This document shows, one piece after another, positions 1 through 5,676 of a stretch of 11,186 bases of DNA. The translations under genes were made by a program, and so were the position numbers. The DNA comes from DATEMK01 sp035275625 (GTDB lineage Bacteria; Bacteroidota; Bacteroidia; AKYH767-A; OLB10), in the NCBI GenBank assembly GCA_035275625.1, contig DATEMK010000236.1:1-11186 (forward strand). The letters run 5' to 3'. The notes below the pieces were generated by a model. It had not been told where the DNA came from and did no database searches. It saw only the letters and a program-made list of their open reading frames with translations. Position 1 is the stretch's first letter. Every line of letters begins with the position of its first letter.

Positions 1-2900
1 GTATATTTATATATTGTATATGGTTTTTCATTTTCGGAACACTTTATACATCTGCAGGGAACTTCCAAATCAAGTTCTACTCCTCTATAGTCTTCAATTA
101 TATTTTGCAATGATTGTAAAACAAGAATATTCAGAGAACGAGCTTCGGGACCTCGTGCCATAACACTTATCCGTTTTTCAAAAATTTCCTCAATTACAAG
201 ACATTCACTGTTATGTAGAGTATCTGTAAGTATGACACCACTATTCCAAGCATCAGTATCATCATTAACTAGTCTACTTAAATCAGCACTGATTTGATTT
301 ACGATTCCCTTTGGCATAAAATTAAATTTGATCCAAAGCCGAAGAAGTTGATTCGACAAAACCCACTTCCCTTTAGATGGAACCGTTAGCTGTCGTGCCG
401 GTAATAAATAGCCATGCTTAATATGTTTTTTAGGAAACGCTATTTTAAATTCCTCAAGCATTTTTTTTAAGACGTGATGATGATGTTTATAAGCAGGATC
501 ACTCCATAATCTTTCAAAATCAGCCTGATAAATATTTCCATTTTGCTTTTCAATTTGCTGATCATCAATTAATGCATAAACAGCTTTCATAAGCCATTCT
601 GGTTTTAAAATGACCCAATTCTTTAATTCAGGATTTCTTCCATACCATAGCAAAGCACCGATCTCATACATCGTACTTGAGAATAAATTTAAAATTCCTT
701 CATTATTGAACTCACTATCAACCTGACCACAAAATTTAGAATACTGTTCAAATGTCATACAAGGAGATGTATTCATTTCTTTTAAGAGCACATTGCGAAG
801 TTTTATAAATGAGGGTGGAACAGGTCTACCGAATCGAGGTAATCCTCTCACTTGATTTATAATTGAGGACTTGATTTCTTCCAATCCCTCATTCAAGTTA
901 TTAAATAAATTCAATTTATAATAATTATCTTTGGGAGTCCGGTCAATTTTAAATTCTGCCTTTTCAAAAAAAGGCTTTAAACTAGAGAGCCAGGGTTCAT
1001 GATGTCCTTCATGCTTCGTCTGTGCAATAAGAATAGGGCTATCTCCCCCAAATTGATAAATGCTTGGGATCCAATATTCAAAATTATGAGCTCTATTACG
1101 GCTGCTAGCCATGAGTACATATACACTATTCTCAGTAAGAAAAAAACGGTGCACAGGAAAATACATATCTTGTCCGCCAAAATCCCATATATGAATAATC
1201 TCTTTTCTATCTGTTGATGCTGAAATATTCCAATCAGTAATTTCTACTCCGCGCGTTCTTGTTTCTGCTCTTGGTAATTCAGCTGAAGGATTTAACAAAC
1301 GTAGCTGAAGGGATGTTTTACCAGCTCCTCCTTCTCCCACTAATGTTAACTTTGCTTCATAAATATTTTTACTCCCACCTTCCTTTTCAATCTGCTTAAA
1401 ATATTCCAAAACTCTTTGACGACCTTCATAAATAACTTCTAGAGGCGGTGATATTATAGGATTATTGAAAAGATCGTCTCCCTCGAATTCAATATTCAAC
1501 ATGAAAATTGATTGTGGAATTTCTCTTACTAAATTGTTCCGAATTCGTAAATACCTTAATTCCGGTAGGGCTCCCAACATACTAATATCGGTGATTTGAT
1601 TTTCACTAATATCTATGTATTTTAATTTTTTCAACCTTTCCAAAGGTTTAATATTTGTAATTTGATTGTAGGCTAAATATAGTTCCTGCAACTCTATTAG
1701 ATTTTCTAAAGGTTCGATAGCAGTAATTTGATTGCTGTGTAAATCCAATCGTGTCAAATTAATATTATTTTTCAAATGACTCAAATCCGTTATTTGATTG
1801 GACGTAAGCGATAAATGCTCTAATCCCATGAGATTCTCAAAATATCTGATATCTGAAATTTGATTGTCACTCAGGAATAAAGTTTTTAACTTATTAAGCG
1901 CCTTTAAGTATTTAATATCTGAAATTTTATTATTGCTTAAATTTAAAGTTTGTAACTCTGAAAGCTTTTCTAAAAAAGAAATATTAGAAATTTTACAAAA
2001 ACTAACATTAAGAGTTTGCAAATTAGAAAGCTTATAAGGAAATCTTAGACTGTCAATTGGATTTGCGGCAACATCTAATAATTTTAATTTGTCAAGTTTA
2101 TTTAAATGACTAACGTCTGAAATATTATTGCTATATAGTCTTAAGAACTCCAATCCAGGTAAGCTCTCCAAAGTACTTATGTCAGAAATTTTATTTATTC
2201 CTAGATCCAAGTATTGCAACCCTTTAATTTCGCTTAGAAACTGTATATCAGAAATTTCATTATAGGTTAAGGTTAATTCCTTGAGGTGGTTTAGTTTTTG
2301 TAATATATTGTAATTTGAAATAGGAATAGAGCTTAAAGTTAAAAATCTAAGATTCACGAGCTTTTCTAAAAAATCAGTATTGGAAATGGGGTTTGATTCT
2401 AGAATTAAACATTCTAATGCTTTAAGATTTTCTAAAGAATTAATTACGGAAATAGGATTAGCTCTTAATGCCAAAAATTTTAAATTCTTATTTACTTCGG
2501 AAAATCGGACAGTAGAAATTTCATTATAAGAAGCGTCTAAAGTTGTTAATTTTTGAAGTTCAGATACAAAATCTATATCTTTTATTTTCCATTCAATTCC
2601 AACTTCACTTGACATATCTCCTGCTATAATAAGAGTGGAGAGGTTAATTAAGTTCGTAATTTGATGTGGTATAAAACTAATATTATTAAAATACCCTTGA
2701 TTTTTACTATAATTCATACCTCCTCTTTCAAAATTCCGCCATTCATTACTTAAAATGAGTGTTTCAAGGTGAGTACATTCAAAAAGTTCTGGAAAATCAT
2801 TCAAATCATTTATGTAACAGTTGCCTAATTCCAAATATGGATTTTTTGTTTCAAGGTTCTTTTTTATTATCTGTCGTACTTGATCGTGATGTTCTGACAT
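1..2900 (-). CDS. Roco-family LRR-ROC-COR GTPase (C-terminus beyond window)
   Basis: The frame is open from ATG at 2900 to the left edge (966 codons plus two bases), with an in-frame TAA directly before the ATG. Residues about 113-465 form leucine-rich repeats of the short 22-residue type (LxxLxLxxNxISDIxxLxxL). A ROC domain follows, with Walker A G522-EGGAG-K528-T529, switch II motif WDFGGQ at 572-577, YW and GGDSP further on, and TKHE at 628-631 where NKxD is expected. From about residue 686 the COR domain is recognisable by LPRFGRPVPPSF, YEIGALLWYG, KPEW (766-769) and the later GYLLP. The visible part ends shortly after a Cys cluster, PCRCIKC (C949, C951, C954). No signal peptide or membrane segment is seen, so the protein is probably cytosolic. 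Bacterial Roco proteins are GTPases that dimerise through COR; their cellular roles are mostly unknown. What follows COR cannot be seen. The gene is AT-rich compared with its neighbours. The family call is firm; the function is not. Confidence 0.93.
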   Translation of the reverse strand, partial: MSEHHDQVRQIIKKNLETKNPYLELGNCYINDLNDFPELFECTHLETLILSNEWRNFERGGMNYSKNQGYFNNISFIPHQITNLINLSTLIIAGDMSSEVGIEWKIKDIDFVSELQKLTTLDASYNEISTVRFSEVNKNLKFLALRANPISVINSLENLKALECLILESNPISNTDFLEKLVNLRFLTLSSIPISNYNILQKLNHLKELTLTYNEISDIQFLSEIKGLQYLDLGINKISDISTLESLPGLEFLRLYSNNISDVSHLNKLDKLKLLDVAANPIDSLRFPYKLSNLQTLNVSFCKISNISFLEKLSELQTLNLSNNKISDIKYLKALNKLKTLFLSDNQISDIRYFENLMGLEHLSLTSNQITDLSHLKNNINLTRLDLHSNQITAIEPLENLIELQELYLAYNQITNIKPLERLKKLKYIDISENQITDISMLGALPELRYLRIRNNLVREIPQSIFMLNIEFEGDDLFNNPIISPPLEVIYEGRQRVLEYFKQIEKEGGSKNIYEAKLTLVGEGGAGKTSLQLRLLNPSAELPRAETRTRGVEITDWNISASTDRKEIIHIWDFGGQDMYFPVHRFFLTENSVYVLMASSRNRAHNFEYWIPSIYQFGGDSPILIAQTKHEGHHEPWLSSLKPFFEKAEFKIDRTPKDNYYKLNLFNNLNEGLEEIKSSIINQVRGLPRFGRPVPPSFIKLRNVLLKEMNTSPCMTFEQYSKFCGQVDSEFNNEGILNLFSSTMYEIGALLWYGRNPELKNWVILKPEWLMKAVYALIDDQQIEKQNGNIYQADFERLWSDPAYKHHHHVLKKMLEEFKIAFPKKHIKHGYLLPARQLTVPSKGKWVLSNQLLRLWIKFNFMPKGIVNQISADLSRLVNDDTDAWNSGVILTDTLHNSECLVIEEIFEKRISVMARGPEARSLNILVLQSLQNIIEDYRGVELDLEVPCRCIKCSENEKPYTIYKY
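1506..2564 (-). repeat. Array of about 16 leucine-rich repeats, 22 residues (66 bp) each
   Basis: Within the Roco gene, residues about 113-465 repeat with a 22-residue period. For example, HLKELTLTYNEISDI starts at residue 205 and GLQYLDLGINKISDI at residue 227. The pattern LxxLxLxxNxISxIxxLxxL resembles SDS22/internalin-type repeats. At DNA level this appears on the plus strand as recurring ATC-TGAAATTT and TTTGATTG words every 66 bp. Two or three more divergent repeats may precede it (residues about 44-113). In Roco proteins this region is the usual partner-binding surface. Confidence 0.88.
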
Positions 2901-3011
2901 TTATTATAGATTTTTGTTTTAACCGAGTCTCCTTTCTGTGGATGCGATTGTTTCATTTAAGCGAAAGTAATTTTTCTTTTTGAAATAAAAGCCTTTAACT
3001 GTTGATGCGAA

Positions 3012-3124
3012 GCGCTGCCCTACCAAACCATACCCGATGGTAGCGGAAACCCCGCCAAAGGCTGCATGAGTGTAAGCGCGGAGTTGCAGCGGACAGCGGG
3101 CACGCAGGTAATTAGCATTCCTGC
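3012..3124. repeat. GC-rich foldable intergenic element, Bacteroidota-type repeat
   Basis: This is a GC-rich island in an AT-rich gap. An outer stem pairs GCGCTGCCC (3012-3020) with GGGCACGC (3098-3105), with one bulged C. An inner stem pairs CCGC (3052-3055) with GCGG (3078-3081). The word AGCGGAnA occurs twice (3042-3049 and 3088-3095), 46 bp apart. A third stem, GCAGG (3104-3108) with CCTGC (3120-3124), abuts it. The sequence resembles, from memory, a repeat with paired AGCGGA words that is scattered between genes in many Bacteroidota. It lies upstream of both flanking genes, so it is not a simple shared terminator. Its function is unknown: it could be an RNA element, a protein-binding palindrome or a miniature mobile repeat. 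Confidence 0.5.
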
Positions 3125-3163
3125 CGGTGGTCTCCAAAAAATCTTTTTAAAAATTATTTTCAC

Positions 3164-3200
3164 GTTAATAAAACCATAATTAAAGTTAATTAAGGTTAAT
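3164..3200 (+). promoter_or_regulatory. Three phased GTTAAT boxes, candidate response-regulator site
   Basis: GTTAAT occurs at 3164-3169, 3185-3190 and 3195-3200, so the copies are 21 and 10 bp apart, about two turns and one turn of the helix. OmpR-family regulators typically bind direct repeats with 10-11 bp spacing. The boxes end only a few bases before the TTG of the promoter of the kinase/regulator operon, where an activator would sit. Autoregulation by the downstream regulator is inferred. The surroundings are AT-rich, so chance is possible. Confidence 0.35.
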
Positions 3201-3203
3201 TGC

Positions 3204-3236
3204 TTGCGGGGAACTGGCGAATGGCGTGTAATTTTG
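3204..3236 (+). promoter_or_regulatory. Bacteroidota-type promoter of the kinase/regulator operon
   Basis: TAATTTTG at 3229-3236 matches the Bacteroidota -7 consensus TAnnTTTG at every fixed position. TTG at 3204-3206 lies 22 bp upstream, close to the usual distance of the -33 element. Transcription would start near 3241-3243, leaving only about 7-9 nt before the ATG at 3250, so the leader is very short. Confidence 0.45.
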
Positions 3237-3249
3237 CGGGGATTACGGA

Positions 3250-4722
3250 ATGGAAAAAAAGAGGAACATACTGTGGACAGGGGCGCTGATGGTGATGAGC
3301 GAGGCGCTGCTTACAGGTTTTGTGGTGTGGTGGATTGCAGGGCAGTACGGGGAGGAAAAGGGCAGGCTCAGAAATGAGCTTACAGCGCAGGTGAGGGAAG
3401 CGAAACAGCAGGTGATGGATTCGATGCTGCTTGCCAATGTGATTGACCCGCTGCTGAAGGATAAAAAAGGTTTTAAGGTGAGGCTGGAAATCAATGATTC
3501 GGTTTCGGGCGAGATTACTCCCGGACATAAATTGCGGAAGGAACTGAAACCGGTGAGAGAACATGATTCGATCATACTGGTTGATAAATCGGGCGGCTCT
3601 TTTAACAAGATGATTACGATGCGCCATGAGCGGGATTCGGCACACGAGGCATTGCTGCACGGTGTGAAGCTTTTTATAAAGGAGGTGACCACGGACACGA
3701 CTATGAGGATGCGGTCGGAGGAAACGTTTTATTATAATACGGATACGGTGATGCTGAAGAAGATTTTGTCGGATAACCTTGCGAGGAGCGGTTTGCGGTT
3801 CCCGGTTGCATGGGTGAGCGCGCAAGGTGATTCGCTCAAAGAGCATTCATCGGTGATGTATTTTGAAAGCAATTTTTTTCCAACGGCTTACGGGGCGGAG
3901 GTCAGCCATTACAACCTGTACCTGTGGAAAAAAATAACTCCGCAGGTGTTTTTCGGGCTGGTGCTGCTGCTGCTGACGGGCGGGGCGTTTTTGCTTTCGT
4001 ACCGCAATTTGAAAAACCAGCTGCGGCTGAATACGCTGAAAAATGATTTTATCAGCAACATTTCGCATGAATTGAAAACCCCGGTTACTACAGTGAAAAT
4101 AGCCATCGAAGCATTGCAGCATCCCGATTTAAAAGATGAACCCGGTAAAGTCGAAGACTATCTGAACATGGCGTCTCTTGAAATGGAGCGTCTTGACTTA
4201 CTCATTAATAAAGTGCTTAACACTTCTATGGCAGAAGAAGGCAAACAACTTTTTCAACCTGAAAAAATTAATCTTGTTCAGCTTGTTGAAGAAGTGCTGC
4301 AATCCATGCAAATGCGTTTTGCCGGTTTGAATGCAAGTGTAAAATTTGAAAAAGAAGCAAATGAATTTTATACAAACATTGATAAGCTGCATGTGCAGGG
4401 AGTATTAATAAACCTGGTTGATAACAGCCTGAAATATGCAACTGAAAAACCGGAAATAACTATTGGTTTTTCCCAAACAAATAAAAATATTCTTCTTTCA
4501 ATAAGTGATAATGGTCCCGGAATTCCGGGAGAGTATATTGACAAAGTGTTTGATAAATTTTTTCGCGTCCCAACAGGTAATAAGCATAATGTGAAAGGAT
4601 ACGGACTTGGATTGAGCTATGCCACACTTGTAATGAAACATCATAACGGAGATGTTGCAGTTAAAAATAATGCCGAAAGAGGGTGCACGTTTACACTCAC
4701 ATTTCCGAAAGCACAGGCATGA
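3250..4722 (+). CDS. Membrane sensor histidine kinase, RprX-like
   Basis: This 490-residue kinase autophosphorylates on a histidine and passes the phosphate to the regulator encoded next to it. One membrane segment lies at about residues 7-30 and a second at about 231-250. Between them is an extracytoplasmic sensor region of about 200 residues that I cannot assign to a named domain. The HisKA dimerisation helix carries the H box ISHELKTP with phospho-acceptor H273. The ATP-binding domain shows the N box INLVDNSLKYA (N392), G1 DNGPGIP (420-426), the F box FDKFFRV (434-440) and G2 GYGLGL (450-455). All catalytic motifs look intact. It overlaps the next gene by ATGA, so the two are translationally coupled. 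The start has a short leader and no Shine-Dalgarno sequence. Codon use changes sharply just after the H box: the first half is GC-rich and the second AT-rich. Overall it resembles Bacteroides RprX, but the input signal is unknown. Confidence 0.93.
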   Translation: MEKKRNILWTGALMVMSEALLTGFVVWWIAGQYGEEKGRLRNELTAQVREAKQQVMDSMLLANVIDPLLKDKKGFKVRLEINDSVSGEITPGHKLRKELKPVREHDSIILVDKSGGSFNKMITMRHERDSAHEALLHGVKLFIKEVTTDTTMRMRSEETFYYNTDTVMLKKILSDNLARSGLRFPVAWVSAQGDSLKEHSSVMYFESNFFPTAYGAEVSHYNLYLWKKITPQVFFGLVLLLLTGGAFLLSYRNLKNQLRLNTLKNDFISNISHELKTPVTTVKIAIEALQHPDLKDEPGKVEDYLNMASLEMERLDLLINKVLNTSMAEEGKQLFQPEKINLVQLVEEVLQSMQMRFAGLNASVKFEKEANEFYTNIDKLHVQGVLINLVDNSLKYATEKPEITIGFSQTNKNILLSISDNGPGIPGEYIDKVFDKFFRVPTGNKHNVKGYGLGLSYATLVMKHHNGDVAVKNNAERGCTFTLTFPKAQA

Positions 4723-5411
4723 AGCAAAAAATACTCTACATCGAAGACGAGCCTTTTCTTGGAAAGATAGTAAAGGAAACACTGGAGCATCGCGGTTTTG
4801 AAGTGCTGCTGGTCAGTGACGGGGCAAAAGTCCTGCAATCATTTAAATCATTTACGCCTGACGTTTGCGTGCTGGATGTAATGCTGCCGAATATAGATGG
4901 TTTTACTCTTGGAAAAAATATCAGGAATATATACCCGCGCCTGCCTGTCATTTTTCTCACTGCTAAATCACAAACCGAAGACCTTATCAAAGGTTTTGAA
5001 TCCGGTGGTACGGATTATATTAAAAAACCTTTCAGCATTGAAGAACTAATTGCCCGCATCAATAACCAGTTGCAATTATTAAATCAGAAAAACAATTCTG
5101 CAAATTCACAACAGGAAAAAATTCAATTAGGAAAATTTTGTTTCTATCCGGGTAAGTATGAATTGCATTTTTCAGGCAATGTGATAAAGCTTTCCAACCG
5201 CGAATCGCAGGTGCTGAATATGCTTGCTTCACACAGGAATCAAACCATTGACAGGAAAAATTTATTATTGGCCGTCTGGGGAGACGATTCTTTTTTTAAC
5301 TCGCGCACATTGGATGTTTACATTCGCAAACTGCGTGATTATTTTTCTCCCGAAAAAGGAATTGAAATTGTTACCCTGAAAGGAAAAGGGTACCATTTTA
5401 TTGTTCCGTGA
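4719..5411 (+). CDS. OmpR/PhoB-family response regulator, RprY-like
   Basis: This 230-residue transcription factor is the partner of the kinase upstream. I chose the ATG at 4719 because it overlaps the kinase stop (ATGA) and puts the REC domain directly at the N-terminus (MKQKILYIEDEP). An in-frame ATG at 4683 would add 12 unlikely residues inside the kinase gene. The receiver domain (1-120) has the acidic pair E9/D10, phospho-acceptor D53 in VLDVMLPNIDGF, T81 and K103 in KKPF. The winged-helix DNA-binding domain spans about 131-228, with the recognition helix around RTLDVYIRKLR (196-206) and the wing KGKGYHF near the end. All key residues are present. Its targets are unknown; the phased GTTAAT boxes upstream of the operon are candidates. 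Confidence 0.94.
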   Translation: MKQKILYIEDEPFLGKIVKETLEHRGFEVLLVSDGAKVLQSFKSFTPDVCVLDVMLPNIDGFTLGKNIRNIYPRLPVIFLTAKSQTEDLIKGFESGGTDYIKKPFSIEELIARINNQLQLLNQKNNSANSQQEKIQLGKFCFYPGKYELHFSGNVIKLSNRESQVLNMLASHRNQTIDRKNLLLAVWGDDSFFNSRTLDVYIRKLRDYFSPEKGIEIVTLKGKGYHFIVP

Positions 5412-5473
5412 TTTTTTTAAGCTAAGCCTTCTTCTCATCCTTTCACACAACCTTACATCCCGATGGAGAGGTG

Positions 5474-5548
5474 CCAAACGGCCGCTCCTGCGGAGCTATC
5501 GAAAACAGTGAAGGATTTTTACCATACGGTCGTTCCTGCAGAACTATC
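5474..5548. repeat. Degenerate tandem palindromic repeat, two units 48 bp apart
   Basis: Unit 1 (5474-5500) and unit 2 (5522-5548) match at 22 of 27 positions. Each is centred on a small inverted repeat: GCTCC-TGC-GGAGC at 5484-5496 and GTTCC-TGC-AGAAC at 5532-5544. One of the stem differences is compensated (C:G in unit 1 becomes T:A in unit 2); another breaks the innermost pair. CTCCTGCGGAG-like palindromes are, from memory, common between genes in Bacteroidota. The overlapping reading frame at 5471-5665 is only this repeat translated and has no support as a gene. Confidence 0.55.
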
Positions 5549-5576
5549 TGGAATGAATGTTTTTATGCGGTTGTCC

Positions 5577-5591
5577 TCCGCCTTAGGCGGA
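5577..5591. repeat. Perfect 15-bp palindrome TCCGCCTTAGGCGGA
   Basis: Seven bases on each side of T5584 are exactly complementary. It lies in the 265-bp gap after the response regulator. It is followed by GGGGTG rather than a T-run, so it is not a standard terminator. From memory, CCGCCTnAGGCGG is a recurrent intergenic motif in Bacteroidota genomes. Confidence 0.5.
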
Positions 5592-5648
5592 TCAGGGGTG
5601 AGCGCAGGCATTTGAAAAATAATTTTCCTGAATTATTCAACAATATCT

Positions 5649-5656
5649 TTACTTTG
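5649..5656 (+). promoter_or_regulatory. Candidate -7 element of the hydrolase promoter
   Basis: TTACTTTG matches the Bacteroidota TAnnTTTG element except at its second base. It lies 20 bp before the start codon, so the leader would be about 14 nt and AT-rich. No well-placed -33 TTG is seen. Confidence 0.3.
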
Positions 5657-5676
5657 CCGGACTAAAATTTATATTT

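Noticed and set aside
977..1217. Short reading frames on both strands within the ROC region
   Set aside because: They overlap the Roco frame in other phases and show no family resemblance. The Roco frame is continuous here with correct GTPase motifs.
2929..2934. AAGGAG (minus strand) as ribosome binding site for the Roco gene
   Set aside because: It is about 28 bases before the ATG, too far for a Shine-Dalgarno, and such sites are generally not used in Bacteroidota.
3012..3124. Shared bidirectional terminator
   Set aside because: Both flanking genes are transcribed away from this gap, so no transcript from them ends here, and no T-run directly follows the stems.
2919..3137. Minus-strand 72-codon reading frame upstream of the Roco gene
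   Set aside because: It mainly translates the GC-rich repeat element at 3012-3124. It has no recognisable domain, and such peptides arise wherever this kind of repeat occurs.
3196..3846. Minus-strand 216-codon reading frame
   Set aside because: It lies antisense to the kinase sensor region, where G-rich third positions suppress antisense stops. The kinase frame is clearly the real gene.
4683..4718. Upstream ATG as start of the response regulator
   Set aside because: It would add 12 residues (MHVYTHISESTG) before a complete REC domain. The ATGA overlap at 4719 is the typical coupled start.
5471..5665. Plus-strand 64-codon reading frame between regulator and hydrolase
   Set aside because: It spans the tandem and palindromic repeats. 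The apparent NGRSC/YGRSC repeat in the peptide only reflects the DNA repeat.
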